Below, piece by piece: positions 22,201-33,282 of a stretch of DNA of 64,000 nucleotides. This DNA is from Aporrectodea caliginosa (Eukaryota; Annelida; Clitellata; Crassiclitellata; Lumbricidae), in contig JACEVL010000825.1 of assembly GCA_020284085.1 (NCBI GenBank), positions 531,001 to 595,000 on the forward strand, given 5' to 3'. Within the stretch, counting starts at the first letter, position 1. Every line of letters starts with the position of its first letter. The notes beneath the pieces were generated by a model that ran no database searches, was not told the origin of the DNA, and saw only the letters and a program-made list of their open reading frames with translations. The position numbers were made by a program, and so were the translations under genes.

Positions 22201-25200
22201 AAGAACCTCACAAAGGCATTGCATGATTATGATGATTCATGGTGATGAGACTAACTTATCTTCTTATACCAGCATCTTAAAACTGTGCAGTGCAGTTTGG
22301 ATTATATCTTCGTATATAAAAGTGCATCGATGCTAAGCACAGTGTTGTTTATTTTACAAACAGGCCATGGCTCAGTTGCAACAGCAACAGGGAACCAGTC
22401 TCCTCACTTCACAACCTCTCTACATTCAGCAAGGAATCTCAGTTTCAAGCCAGCCAGGTTTTTATGAACGCAATGATTTATCCTGACAGAAAGTCATTTT
22501 TTTAAACTGGTTTTATTTTCTTTGATGTTCCATGCCAGGGTAGAAAGACTTGAGATTTCTGCTCCATTTGCACCATTCAGCGATAAGCTCGTCGCCCAAA
22601 TGGTAGCCTTGCAATGGGAAGATGAGTAAGTAGGTAAGTAAGTATATTCTTTATTGTACCGGCTGCCAGACTGCATTCTGGGGAACATACATCTTAACAT
22701 AGCAGTAAGTGTCAATGAATGTCAATAAGAATATAGTGTTCTAACCATGAACATTTTTCTCCTAGTATTGTCAGCTTGAGGTATGACACTGTCGTGGGAG
22801 TGGATTGAGAGGCTCAGAGGGCATATACCATTGGCTTTTTTGGAGGGAGTAGCGTATGCAGAACATGGCTCGGATTTCTCAGGGCTGCCGAAAAGAAACA
22901 GAACTTGGCGGTAGAGTTGTTCAAATGTGGTTGTCATTGGGGAGGTATCGCAGGTGGATCAACCTGTTCATTACAGAGGTGAGGGAGAGGTCTGGACATC
23001 TACCCTTGTATACTGAGGTTAAGAGAAATGAAGTCGTTAACAATTTATACCAATGGGTTTACTTAAACTACGGTACTTCTAATATTCTTCTAGCTGTTTG
23101 GAAACTAGATTTAAAATTTCTTTTGTTGCTTGTGCAAAACAGATCCCTAAATTTGTTTGCACTTCTTGTGGCAGTGGTTTATGTGATGTTAAGACGAAGA
23201 AGAAGAATATTCTTATTTGAAACCAATTGCATAGCGCGCTTTGATGTACAAAAATTCAAGCATACAAATAACATTAAAGATGAATAAGTTATAGTTTGTC
23301 ATTATGTCCCATATTATAGGCTCCGTTTTAAAGCATGTTTTCTGCACTGCCCATGTTCTGCTATTTTATTTAGTGTTTCTTCATTAACCTGTTGTTGTGA
23401 TTTTCAGATGGGATCGGCACTTCCATGACTATGTCCAAATCGACTGCACCTCTGAGCTCGACTCACTTATCCAGCTTAAGTGTCTCACTTCCTGTCCAAA
23501 TAGCGATCGGTGCAACCGGCCTGTCACAGGGTCTACAGACGAGGCCGATATCCTGGCCCGCTGTCACGACCACCTTCGCAGACAAAAACATCTTCAGCCT
23601 CCTGCCGTCTGATGCTAGCCAACTGAAGGTTGCTGCTCTACCAACGTCAATTCATGATCTGCACCTGCTGCCTCCGATGGAAACAGTTGTCCTTGGCAGC
23701 CGAGGACTGTATTCAAGCATGACTGAGAACTGTTCGCTGCCTTTGGGGTCAGAGTCACAGGCTAATGTCGCTTATTCACAAGGATTTTCAAGCAGTAACA
23801 GTCTAATGTCAACCTCAAGCCGACATGATGGTGTGAGACTGGAGAAATCCCACGGCTTGTCGAGCTCATTGTCTGACACAGGCAGTGGCCATGCTTTGGT
23901 TAAAGTGTCTGGATCGACGGAAGGACTGACGAACGCAAGCGGAGAGAAGCAGACGGCAACGGTGAAGCCACAGATACTTACACACGTCATCGAAGGATTT
24001 GTTATTCAAGAAGGTTCCGAACCATTTCCCGTGAGTACCACTCTTCCAGTGAATGGACACGTTCTCACACTTGTATCTGTCAAGCAATCAATCACTACGC
24101 TGCTCTCACATTTCTGCATTCATGTTTGAACAGCTGCGCTGGCTTCCTCTCTCTGCACGCATTAAATTCTAAATCCTCATTCTGGTCTTCAAGGCACAAT
24201 GTCAGGGTCATGCCCTGAAATATCTAGCTGATGTGATATTCAAGCCTCATCCAGCCTCCTGGCTTTGTCCACTCAGATCTTCAAACAGACTTGATCTTTT
24301 AGAGTTTCTCATACTAGAACAACTATGACTCAGCCCTGGTCCTTTACCTCAATTGGTCCCTCTTTTTGGAATGCACTGTTCCATCTACTCGCTCTCAACT
24401 TCTAGCTGGTAAACCCTCCTGGTTTCTCAAATCCTCTGAATGCTTCACCCTACTAAATGTTTCAAAACAATGCAATACAGTCGATCAATCAATATAAACT
24501 TAATATAGCACCCATCAAGATATCTACTCAGAGGCACTCCTGGTCCAACCACTGCTGAAAGGAATGTTTTTTAAAGATAAGAAAAGGCAGAAGAGTGTCA
24601 GTTATCTGTATAAGAATTGAGTTTAAGTTTTGAATCTAATAAAAACAGTTGTCAAATTGAAAAATATTGTTGATATTTGCATTTTCAGGTGCAGCCGTCT
24701 TCGTTCATGAGCGAGTTTTTGGATTCGACAGACGAAATGACTGACAGTTCATGTGACGGACAGTCGGATGAAGAAACGCCCGAAGACAAGACAAAAACAA
24801 CGACAGGCACGTCGCAGAACATAGGCAACTCTCCAGGTGATGATGATGACAACTACTAAATCTTTGTTGTGATGATGATCATAATGCAGTGTAGACTCAT
24901 TGACATGAAATTATCGAGGGTCTTGCCTTATAATAAAGCATGTAAGAAGAAGAGCTAGCCCAAAGTGTATAAAGTGTTAGTGACTTCATTTCTTAGCATC
25001 AGCATTTTTAAAGGCATTTTGCATTTTTGGTTGCAATACACTGAGGAAATTGGCCTTCATTTATTTATTATAGACACCAACTTGAGTAGTCCACTTAAAA
25101 TATTTTTTATAGAGCCATAAATTTTATTGGACCACTTAAAGTACTCTTGCTTGCAGTCGCCAACTTAAATAGGGGCCCAATAGCGCATTGGATAACACAC

Positions 25201-27364
25201 TGGCATAGAGAGCGAGAGGTACCGAGATCGAGCGCCGTAGGTGGACATGCTTTGTAGGCTGCTATTAGCGCCGTGTATTGTAGGCTGTCTGTTCTGTTAG
25301 TAGTTAAGATTTATGTCTTCTGTCATTTGTGTTCTTGTAAATTGTTTCAATTGCATAACATGTAAATGTACAGCGCAATGCGTTTGTCAGGCGCTTCAAT
25401 AAAGAAAAGATTATTATTATTATTATTATTACTAAAGTTCTCCCCATTTGAAACTGTTTAGCTGTAAATTGCAGAGGTTGACCATCAACTGCCATTTGCA
25501 AAGAACGCATCAAAACTGTGCACGTACTGTGCCAAACATTATGAACTGCCAGCCTTTGGTCGAACGGGTAAATTCTGCTCACAATCGTGTGCAAAGCGCA
25601 GTGCCGCCAGTTCACGATGGAACATGTATCACGTCAATAAACGCAGTGAAACGCCAGTGCTGAACAAAACGCCCGTGAAGCGACGGTCGTCAAACGTCAA
25701 TGGCAGAGGTTGGATACGCAGCAGCGGGAATCGAAACCTAACAAATACAACTGGGATGGTGCAGAGGCAGAGCCAGGTGAGTGGTTTCAGTGTTGTGGGT
25801 ACACCCTTTGGGGTTGGGGCTACAGCTGTCTACCAGAAGCAATTGTGTTTGATTGTATGTTTGTGTATATATAGACACTTTTAAATACCTCACTTAACTG
25901 AGTCTGAAGGAGTCACTGAATTTTTACGTTGACATTAGTGTTACTAATGGGGCAAGGAGATGGTTGAATGGTGACACACTGGCACGAAGATCAGAAGGAC
26001 ATGGATTGGAAACCCGCTAGCTCCACAAGGTTGACTCAACCTTCCACTCGCTTGGGGTGACTGTAAAATCTGCAGTCGGTTGATGGGCGCCTTGCACGGT
26101 GCCATACAGTTAAATTCGATTCCTGCTAAACTTGTTATTATCTGTTACTATTATTTCGCTTTATCTTACTGTGTACTTGTCAGTTTGAAGTAATTAGCAA
26201 ATATTATTATTATTACTTTGCCTGCTGGACATTCTCATTTAGGTTTCCATTTGTTTGAGATTTCTCTGATTTCCATTGGGGCTTAAGAATTTTCTTCTCG
26301 GCACTTAATCTGATCATAGCATATGATTTTCATTTTGTCTTTTTCGTTTGAAATTTCTTTGCTTTTCACGTCATCTTCTGTGCCTTGATTTCTTATCTTG
26401 ATTTGTTTCTCCTGTATTTTTGCTTTCTTGATTTAGTCTGTGTTTAGCTCAAGCATTTATTCTTACATGTAAATTGCTTTTCAGACCCCTGCAGGTGTTT
26501 CTATTGCCCAGTCTGCCATCTCCAATCTCAATCCTGCTTTGCAGAAGAGCAGTCAGCAACAGTCGACAACATCTCATGGGCCGCGTCTCAGTTCAGACAA
26601 TGGCACCGGATCGGGCGAACACGACGCCAGCTTCTCGTTTCAGCAGCGAACGCCACCGGCGCCGCTGCCACCGCTAGCATCTCCAAGACGTGACGTTACA
26701 CATCAGCCGCCTGTACCAACAGGAGATGGCCAAGCCAGAGACTCAGATCCAACTCGCAAGCATCCTTCGGAATGGGGTGTAAGTATCTTTTACCAGTCAC
26801 ATATTTATATTGGACTATATAATATATATTATTATCTTCGTTTATTATTTCAAACTGACACACCGCAGTATGATTACAATTCATAGTATGAATGGATGAT
26901 CACAAGTTATTACAGAAGTAGAATTTTTGCAGAGTTCAGACCATGGCACCACATCGGGCGATGTTTGGCAGCCGTGCAAGGTACCCATCACATCCTACTG
27001 CTCATTTTACCAGTGCCATCTGATGAATGAAAAGGCTGAGTCGACCTTTGGGGGTAGTGGGAAACGATCTTCTGATCTTTGTACCGAAATGTTACCATTG
27101 CCCTAAACCCCTACCAAATTATAATATGGATTATATTATTGACGCTCAGCAGTTTTGTCTTGTCAGGTACAAGAGGTCTATAGCTTCGTGAAGTCTCTTC
27201 CCGGCTGCAGTGGGTACGCTGAAGAATTTCGGCTGCAGGAGATCGATGGTCAAGCGCTTCTGCTGCTGAAGGAGGATCATCTCATGACAACCCTCAACCT
27301 CAAGCTTGGCCCAGCGCTGAAGATCTGCCAGCAGATCATGGCGCTTAAGGATTCCTTCTCATGA
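16002..27364 (+). CDS. PHC: Polyhomeotic-like Polycomb (PRC1) protein, complete coding model
   Basis: Nuclear PRC1 subunit; by family knowledge its SAM domain polymerises and compacts Polycomb-bound chromatin. Ten coding exons (first ATG 16025): 16002-16249, 17118-18312, 19697-19990, 21534-21724, 22364-22457, 23408-24030, 24689-24836, 25475-25776, 26485-26778, 27167-27364. The joined coding length is 3564 nt, giving 1187 aa with every phase consistent. Order: Ser/Thr-rich N-terminus (1-75), Gln-rich region (about 90-475), Ser/Thr-rich linker, HD1 motif (about 853-874), acidic linker, FCS zinc finger (Cys 939, 942, 958, 962), Pro/Ser linker and SAM (about 1120-1184). This is the diagnostic PHC/ph architecture. 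The window shows one copy, so I cannot say which vertebrate paralogue it corresponds to. Confidence 0.95.
16565..16690 (+). repeat. family 6 interspersed repeat with (AATAC)n tail
   Basis: CTTCAAACTTCCAAAGCACC, GCACAGGGCACCAGCTTATTC and a GGCGCTATATAAATTG tail followed by ACAATACAATAC. Confidence 0.62.
16695..16998. mobile_element. probable MITE in PHC intron 1
   Basis: It starts CAGGGTTGCACAGATCC and ends near GGCAACCT, an imperfect inverted terminus. The interior repeats CCTGGAAAA and AGTCATGGAA words typical of decayed DNA-transposon families. No matching target duplication was found. Confidence 0.45.
17118..18312 (+). CDS. PHC: PHC exon 2: glutamine-rich region
   Basis: The acceptor is tttggatag and the donor CAGG/gtgagg, phase 1. 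The 1195-nt exon encodes about 400 residues dominated by Gln with Leu, His and Ser spacers. CAA and CAG are mixed, so this is not a pure trinucleotide tract. Gln-rich segments are typical of PHC proteins. The opposite strand shows long Ala/Val-rich open frames here, which are compositional shadows. Confidence 0.93.
18313..19539. other. PHC intron 2, no feature seen
   Basis: Unique-looking AT-rich sequence before the SINE fragment at 19540. Confidence 0.45.
19540..19615 (-). mobile_element. SINE family 2 fragment in PHC intron 2
   Basis: GTGTTAGCGACTTCATTTTC then TTAGCCTCGGCGTATGA matches the family 2 3' part only. Confidence 0.65.
19697..19990 (+). CDS. PHC: PHC exon 3
   Basis: The acceptor is gattttag and the donor TTTG/gtacga. 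It continues phase 1 to read AIQAQGSASGVNLSNMTGRS and later QPSPQRPAAVQVIQPRQNTP. Low-complexity Ser/Thr/Gln linker. Confidence 0.9.
20343..20617 (-). mobile_element. tRNA-derived SINE family 2
   Basis: On the minus strand a B-box-like GCGTTCAAATCCCC is followed by the core ending AAGAAAATGAAGCCGCC...CATGGCTGCCTCAGGGCT. Related pieces lie at 19540-19615, 24955-25000, 28465-28690, 61868-62005 and 63455-63710. Confidence 0.78.
21534..21724 (+). CDS. PHC: PHC exon 4
   Basis: The acceptor is tttttttatgcag and the donor GCG/gttagt. It reads GMVSNGAIIPSGIVPLARPQ and ends LNPQTLQA. Linker without a named domain; phases 1 in and 0 out. Confidence 0.88.
21765..21980 (+). repeat. degenerate TTACCT repeat in PHC intron 4
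   Basis: Repeated CTGTTACCTTACCT words, pyrimidine-rich. Open frames across it are artefacts of composition. Confidence 0.85.
22364..22457 (+). CDS. PHC: PHC exon 5
   Basis: The acceptor is ttttacaaacag and the donor CCAG/gttttt. It reads AMAQLQQQQGTSLLTSQPLY then IQQGISVSSQP. A short Gln-rich exon whose donor is weaker than its neighbours, but the phase fits. Confidence 0.85.
22458..23407. other. PHC intron 5, no feature seen
   Basis: A 143-codon open frame (22856-23287) has no recognisable domain and lies wholly in the intron; I treat it as chance. Confidence 0.45.
23408..24030 (+). CDS. PHC: PHC exon 6: linker and HD1 motif
   Basis: The acceptor is ttgttgtgattttcag and the donor CCC/gtgagt. 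The 623-nt exon ends with KPQILTHVIEGFVIQEGSEP followed by FP, nearly identical to vertebrate PHC homology domain 1. The intron falls immediately after EPFP. Confidence 0.95.
24127..24480 (+). pseudogene. LINE reverse-transcriptase C-terminal fragment in PHC intron
   Basis: In one frame it reads LRWLPLSARIKF, a stop, then ILILVFKAQCQGHALKYL, the LHWLPI-type C-terminal motif of L2/CR1 elements, with further stops. A minus-strand SINE/LINE tail (AGCACCCATCAAGATATCTA) follows at 24496-24555. Confidence 0.7.
24689..24836 (+). CDS. PHC: PHC exon 7: acidic linker
   Basis: The acceptor is tttgcattttcag and the donor CCAG/gtgatg. It reads VQPSSFMSEFLDSTDEMTDS and continues with Asp/Glu/Lys/Thr-rich residues. 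It corresponds to the acidic spacer between HD1 and the FCS finger. Confidence 0.9.
25175..25435 (+). mobile_element. tRNA-like SINE with (ATT)n tail
   Basis: Starts near CCAATAGCGCATTGGATAAC (A-box-like) and GAGATCGAGCGCC (degenerate B box), ends GCGCTTCAATAAAGAAAAG then (ATT)n at 25411-25431. In the intron before the FCS exon. Confidence 0.62.
25475..25776 (+). CDS. PHC: PHC exon 8: FCS zinc finger
   Basis: The acceptor is gctgtaaattgcag and the donor AGCCAG/gtgagt. The finger reads KLCTYCAKHYELPAFGRTGK then FCSQSCAKR, with zinc ligands C-x2-C and C-x3-C and the hallmark Phe-Cys-Ser. FCS fingers bind nucleic acid in this family. A basic Ser/Asn-rich tail follows. Confidence 0.95.
25952..26213 (+). 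mobile_element. tRNA-derived SINE family 3
   Basis: GAGATGGTTGAATGGTGACA (A box region), degenerate B box, then GGTGACTGTAAAATC, GCCATACAGTTAAATTCG and TACTGTGTACTTGTCAGTTT, ending in (ATT)n. Colinear with 47699-47955. Confidence 0.82.
26485..26778 (+). CDS. PHC: PHC exon 9: linker to SAM
   Basis: The acceptor is attgcttttcag and the donor GGGGT/gtaagt. Ser/Pro/Gln-rich, including QQRTPPAPLPPLASPRRD, ending HPSEWG, where Trp-Gly is the first turn of the SAM domain. Confidence 0.92.
26950..27110 (-). mobile_element. SINE family 3 fragment, minus strand
   Basis: The reverse complement contains AAGATCAGAAGATCG, AAGGTCGACTCAGCC and GTAAAATGAGCAGTAGGA, matching family 3. It occupies the intron before the SAM exon. 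Confidence 0.7.
27167..27364 (+). CDS. PHC: PHC exon 10: SAM domain and stop
   Basis: The acceptor is ttgtcttgtcag. It reads VQEVYSFVKSLPGCSGYAEE, later QEIDGQALLLLKEDHLMTTL and LGPALKICQQI, ending at TGA. This matches the vertebrate PHC SAM almost position for position, including the polymer-forming surface around LKEDHLM. The protein stops eight residues after the last helix, as usual. Confidence 0.97.
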   Translation, partial: VQEVYSFVKSLPGCSGYAEEFRLQEIDGQALLLLKEDHLMTTLNLKLGPALKICQQIMALKDSFS

Positions 27365-28464
27365 ACAGGACTGCTTCCTCCATGATCATGTCGATCACAC
27401 GCTGTTGTTTCTGCATAGTCAGTCGTATGATCTGATGCGCGTATACTTTGGAAGAACATTCTTTAGGTCACTGTAAGGGCCTGAGTACTGGTATGTCAGT
27501 CATGGACAGCACTGCCTTTTACTAAGGTCAGGGGGTCAGAGAGTTTTCGATCCTCACTAGGTGTCAGAGATTTGTGTACACTGGACACATGTAAAACAAA
27601 CTTCAGACCCATGACAGGTGCCACGTTGTAATTGCATTATGTGTAATGAGGCTCAAATTCTTAAGGTCAGTTAAATATTTTGGGATCGATATTTGAGATC
27701 ACGTCTTACAAAAATTTTTTTTGATCATGTTGTAAGGAAGTGTGTCATTGGTTGATGCCTTGTGCTTTAGACACTGGCACAATACAAGTTACTAATTATA
27801 AGTCCTAGGGTTAGTTTTTCATATCTAGTCATTAGTAAAGCCTTTGGGTAAAAATTTGACAGCTAACTCTGTTGTTTATACTGATCCAGTACTGGTAATA
27901 TTCTTCATTTTATCCAAGTTCAGTTGACTTGATAACACAAGGCTGTGTATACTGCATGTAAACCAGGCTGCTTGTCAAAGTGGATAATATTGAAAAAAGT
28001 CAATATTTTGTGTAACACTGCAGCTGTTATGTAGGTCACTAACCAGTAATTAAGTTAATAGCTTTTGGGACATAACACAACTTTGTGTTCATTATAATTT
28101 TGTGTAAACTGAGAACCATTCAATGACTTACAGGTAACAGTGGGAACAAATCTATTAAAATTAATTTTTGGGAATCAAATACCTCTCAAGTATTTACATA
28201 TCTTGTGGTGTTCTTGAACAGTTTTTGAGTAGCACTGATTTTAGGAAATGTCTTAGCCTATTCAAATTACTTTATCATGAATTTGGTCATACTTGAAAAT
28301 GAAAGATTGAGTTTAATAGGTTACTACCTGGTCTAAAGAGCAAGTGAATACATCAGCTAATGTTGAAATCTATGCATACATATATAATGGTATGCCTACT
28401 GTCAACTGTACTAATCACTGCTGATTTTGAAGCCATATTGACAGTTGCTTTGCACTGAACTGTG

Positions 28465-28690
28465 AACCCACTGGTTCGGGGTTCAAATCCTTACCACGGT
28501 AGAAAGAATGTTATGAGGTTTTTGCTCCTCTTGTACCCATAGCAAACTCGGCTATAAAATGAGTGCACTGTTGGTGGGAAGATCAAACTGTGAGGGAAGA
28601 CTGGCCACCCACACTCACATACTTATGATAAGAAACTGAGGTCGCTAGCATTTCATACCCATGGATGCACGTTGTGTGTTGGCTTAAGAT
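28465..28690 (+). mobile_element. SINE family 2, + strand copy
   Basis: GGGGTTCAAATCC (B box) at 28481, then the family core (AAACTCGGCTATAAAATGAG, GAAGACTGGCCACCC, TTCATACCCATGG). It lies in the probable PHC 3' UTR. Confidence 0.75.
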
Positions 28691-28914
28691 ACTGCTCTTC
28701 CCCTTATGTCAGTTATGTTCTAAAGCTGAATGAAGTTTGGGATCCATATTCGTGACTGAAATGTCAACATCTGCATTATTACATTGTTATAATTATTGTA
28801 TTATGAAAGTCCCATAAATCTGTCACTACCTTTCTGTTGGGTCTCTTGAAATGCGTCAACTTCAGTTGCCGTGAAATTAATCGTCACTCAAGTCTGATGG
28901 TAAACGAGTGGGCG

Positions 28915-29105
28915 ATAATCAGTAACTTTGACGATTGTCACTAACTTTGACGAAGATTGTCAGTAACTTTGACGTTTGTCAGTTACTTTGATGATTGTCA
29001 GTGACTTTGATGATTGTCATTTACTTTGACGATTGTCAGTGACTTTGACGATTGTGTCAGTGACTTTGACAGTTGTCAGTGACTTTGACGACTGTCAGTT
29101 GTCTG
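28915..29105 (+). repeat. minisatellite, about 20-bp unit, downstream of PHC stop
   Basis: About nine copies of GTCAGTGACTTTGACGATT with point variants and one TGTG insertion. It lies in the probable PHC 3' UTR. Confidence 0.9.
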
Positions 29106-29435
29106 TCTGCAGACGTAGACATGAAACTTTGTGTTGTTTTGATGGTCATTTAGTAACTTCCTGATGTAATGTGGCAGTTGTGTTTTTGTGCGTGGGTTCT
29201 GTTGTAGATATACCTATTTATATATATTGTGTTTTCCATGGTGTTGTATATTTTAACTTTGAGTTATACTTTCACCGTCTCATCTGCTGCACCTTCCGAT
29301 TTATTTTTCTATGGATTTAGATGTTGGAAACTAGGATGATACTCTGTTTTAATGTGCTACTTAGTAGCTTTAACATGGCACACATTGTGGTGAAGACCAC
29401 GTGTTAATTCAGTTTGCAAATCAATGGATATAATC

Positions 29436-29634
29436 CAGGCATGGGCAACTTATTTTAACAGAGGGCCACACTAAGATTTTAAGGGCAGCTCAATGGCCAT
29501 ATACCAATTGTGGGCTAATTTGTGCAGATTCATTTGCTCCAGAAAATGAGACAATTTTTATTTTATTCAAACTAAATATTACAGAATAACTGTTAAAGTA
29601 AATGAAGATAATAGCCGTATGTTGCCTGCCCATG
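29436..29634. mobile_element. short hAT-type MITE
   Basis: Ends CAGGCATGGGCAAC and GTTGCCTGCCCATG (imperfect inverted repeats). Flanks ATATAATC (29428-29435) and ATCTAATC (29635-29642) agree at 7 of 8 positions. The GAGGGCCACA subterminal motif is common in hAT MITEs. 199 bp. Confidence 0.65.
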
Positions 29635-29934
29635 ATCTAATCTATAGTGGTGTGATCATACTTCAGAAATAGTAATTAATTGGTCACTGCAAGGTAAAAT
29701 TGCCGTCCAAAGTCGTTATCATTTGGACAACTCCATGTGAAATCCAATAGATTGGCCGTGTGCAGTTGATTTTACAATCTGATTGGCAACTATTTGAAGT
29801 CACAACCTATTCATATTATTTTCTTTGTAACTATTTTTTATGTATCTTGTCTCAGCATATCTGGCAAAGAAGGAAGGTGCCACAGCAGCGTTCTGTTGTG
29901 TTTTGCGAAGGTACCAACTACGTGTGCTTTGCAA

Positions 29935-30110
29935 CGGTTACTGTGTAGTGTAATGGTTACTGTGTAGGGACCTTAAGCAAGTCCTTTGCATAATTGATCT
30001 GCAATATAATTTCATCTGTGCTATCAAGGCATGTGCACTTCTGAACTTTGGAGGAAGGGCAATATCAAATGCAGTTGTGTTGTATTGTATTGATTGTATT
30101 GTAAACATGT
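29935..30110 (+). mobile_element. SINE family 5 fragment
   Basis: TGTGTAGGGACCTTAAGCAA, then GCATGTGCACTTCTGAACTT and TTGGAGGAAGG, ending in TGTATTG repeats. Colinear with the 3' half of 11455-11665. Confidence 0.65.
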
Positions 30111-30899
30111 AAAAATATAATTAAGATGTAATTCAGTCAAGTCTTGCAAATGTTGCATAAAATGCAGTTTGTGTCCGTTCTTTTGCTCAATTTTCAACGA
30201 TGGAGCTGCTTAATTTAGTTAATATTGCTGAAACAGTGGACTTTCAATTATTAGTTGATTGGTGTCTTTTCAGTCAAGTCATAAACTACAGAAAATCAAA
30301 GCTTTGTGTACATATGATAGTGTTCTGAAACTAATGTATATTGCCTGTTTTCGTGCATTTGAGCCAATTTCATCTGTAAACCACCTGTGGGGGTTGATAT
30401 GGGGAACAATTTAAAGTGAAATATCCTGGGTTTGTAGTATGTTCATATCATAGGTAACCCATAGAATATGTAGTAATTCAGCTGCCATGCTTTGATAATA
30501 CTCATGAAAAATCTTCTAAAGCAGCCTTCTAGACGACTTGACCAGGCTTGTGACACTAGCCTTTTCCACTCTTAAACTTGAATGAAATCTTCACCTGCCT
30601 TGATGTTTCTTTGCAACTGATAGATGAAAAGGAATTACTGCTGAATGATTTATGACTGAAACTGCTCTATTTTCATGTAATACTATGTACCAGTATGTGT
30701 GTAGCTGCAAGTTTTTATATAGCCCCTTTTCAGAGCCTATCTGAAGTGCTGAAACACAATGTTCTGAACTTATGACACATTTAACATCTTTAGGCTAGTG
30801 CAGAGAATGCCTATAATTTTTCTCTGTAGAGATGCTATATGTAAGTTTCCTTAACAAGTAAATACTTAAATAAAAATAATCATTTCAGTTATAAATAAA

Positions 30900-32724
30900 A
30901 ATAATCATTTCCATGATCTTCTGTGTTCCTTGATACTTGGAATCATTGTGGTTTAGTATAACTTTTTTTCACGTGTTCTTCAAAGCGAAGCAGATGTATT
31001 TGAATATCTTGCTTGTATGTGGTGGCGACATTTATGTAACTGTTTCTTGCTTACACTTGTGTTGACGGATTGGTCACGTCATGTGGCCAGGTATTTAGGT
31101 ATTACAGTTGTTGAAATTACGTATGTCTAATGTCCTGTAGCTGCTAGGCCTTTGTGCAAACTTGATCTGTCATCTAGAATTTAATAGAAAATTGACAGCG
31201 CGTTGAGAATGGTTTATTTAGCGTTGCGCAAGCTTTGTCGGTAGTGGGTGATAATTGGTTTGCGTTGACTTTGTCCGTAGTTATAGGTTTGTAGATGTAA
31301 ATTCTTCCAAATCTAGCTTGGACTTTGGGCTCCCTGCAGATGTCAAATTTTGAGCTTCTTCTCACCAAGTGAGTGACAGAAACTGTTTAAAACGAAAGAG
31401 GATTTAGTTCCGTGCTATTATTCTTGACTTCCGAGTAAGTTTTGGCGCTAAAGTTGTTCTTTGCACAGGGTACAACAGTTTGTTTGCTGTGTGCTTTTAG
31501 CTGTTCATCGTGTGTCTTCTTTTGGTGTCAGGTGGCGCTACTAAAGATGTTTTGTAACTCGTTCATCTTGCTGATATATTCGTACAGAGATTAAAATTAG
31601 AGCTAAAAGAATGGACTTGCGGGTTTAGTCATTTTAGTAAATTGTTGTGCATCTGTATTATGTAACATTCAACAATGTGTTGACAGTCTGGTGAGCGCAT
31701 TGAATAGTAAGTAGGTTTATGACAAATCCTCAAGTGGCTCTAAGAGAAGTCAGTGCTTTTTCCTGAACAAGAGGGATGTGTCATTGGCGTTCAATGGGGA
31801 CTACCTAATTGACCTTGGGACAATACGTCAGCGGCGTTGGGAAGTTGGGACATACGGGTACGGTTTTGGCCTTGGGCAAATGTGTTAGTCGTTTTAGGGA
31901 ATGCATCGTTGGCCTTTGGATAATGCGTCGACCTTGGAGGACATGAATCATTGACCTTGGGGCAGGGGGAATGCGTCGGTCTTGGGTGGGGGGATAGAGA
32001 CCCCTGTATATTAAACAAACCACAATTCTGGCATTTGAAATGTATTGCCAGGGAAGAATGAGAGCATCAGTTCAGGCATAAGGATATAAGTTTTCTAGGC
32101 ATTTCAAGCATCTATATAATTGTTGTAAAATGTTGATTAAGGATCAGTAAATTAAAATGATCCCTTCTGCAAAGCAGGGATTCGGTTAGCCAGTGTCCCT
32201 ATTTCTGACCAAGTTTGAGAAGTGACATATCCACAGAAACTCGAACCATGCATGACCAGACCTGTGCGACGCTAAAGATAAGGGGTCATCCACTTAATAT
32301 GTATGCATGGAGGGGTTAACCCAAATGAGTATGCTTGCGCATGGGTACACTGCAGTAACGTGCGTACGGATAAGAAACTAAGGGTGAAAATAATTTAAGT
32401 AAGTAAGTAAAAGTAAGTAAGAATGTTCTTTATTAAACGCAAGCAAACGCTCAGCGCTTTACATACAAAGTCAGAAATAATTTATGTAGTACACAGAAAA
32501 CGATAATTAGAGGAAAATTAAGTCAACTACAAAACATATGTCTAACTGTACAACATCCTAGCTAAGAAGCCACGCCTGGTAAGGGAATCAAATCTAGGGA
32601 GAACACGGTTATGTGAGCGTGGGCGCAGGTCATGACCAGTGCAATTGACAGAGGGGAGAAGGTCGTGGAGGGTGTGGCTAGTATTTGTCAAGATGTTGTC
32701 TATTATTAGGCTTCAACTGAACCA
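30900..32724. other. intergenic with weak repeats
   Basis: Apart from the GACCTTGGG minisatellite and a (GTAA)n run near 32400, nothing was recognised. 32423-32700 may be a retroposon 3' end on the minus strand. Confidence 0.4.
31806..31990 (+). repeat. degenerate GACCTTGGG minisatellite
   Basis: Six or so units of TGACCTTGGGACAATRCGTC with variable spacing of about 26-36 bp. Confidence 0.65.
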
Positions 32725-33010
32725 CTGAACAGCCACGGTATCGGACAAGTACTACTGGGAGAAGTAGGACTGTGGGAGAGGTGTAACTTTAATTGTAGGG
32801 GGCCTATGCCTGTTACCTCTGACTGCTATTAACGACTGTTTCTGCGTGGATTAAATAGACCGATACAGTTCAATAGGCTTGAGGGGGTGTGCGTCAAGTG
32901 TAGGCCCTAATAATGGGTGGTGTTAAAAAGGTACTCGTGCGTACAGGGAGGAGGAGCCAATTTTCTGGATTTCTGCATACATACTGAATGGATGGCCCCT
33001 AAGGAATGGC
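32725..33010 (+). repeat. unclassified dispersed repeat, copy 2
   Basis: Same order of blocks as copy 1 (GTAGGACTGTGGGAGAGGTG, CTGCGTGGATTAAATA, GTACAGGGAGGAGGA, CATACATACTGAATGG). Confidence 0.75.
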
Positions 33011-33168
33011 TATGGTCAAAGGAAGCGTCCTCGGCACACTTAGGCTCACCAGCTGGCAATACCTGGGCTGTTACTCAATATAATTATCCATTAGACAATG
33101 CATCCGGATATCCTCGGGATTACTAAGTCTGTGCAGAAACGACAATCAATAAATCAGTCGGTCGATAT

Positions 33169-33281
33169 GGGGCGCGGTGGTGTAGGGGTTTGTTCGGTAC
33201 CTTGCAGCCGGAGGGTTGCGGGTTCGAATCCACCTCAAGCCGCCGCGTAGGGACCCTGGGCAAGTCCTTCACTCGCAATTG
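33169..33281 (+). mobile_element. SINE family 1, head only
   Basis: GGGGCGCGGTGGTGTAGGGG (A box), GGGTTCGAATCC (B box), then CCGCCGCGTAGGGACC to CTCGCAATTG. It stops there and abuts a different tRNA-like SINE. Confidence 0.88.
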
Positions 33282-33282
33282 A

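Larger units (their letters stand above)
27365..30900 (+). other. probable long PHC 3' UTR
   Basis: Non-coding, AT-rich, same strand as PHC. It holds a SINE, a minisatellite and a MITE. The first clear AATAAA signals I see on this strand are at 30869-30874 and 30894-30899. The extent is inferred. Confidence 0.35.
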
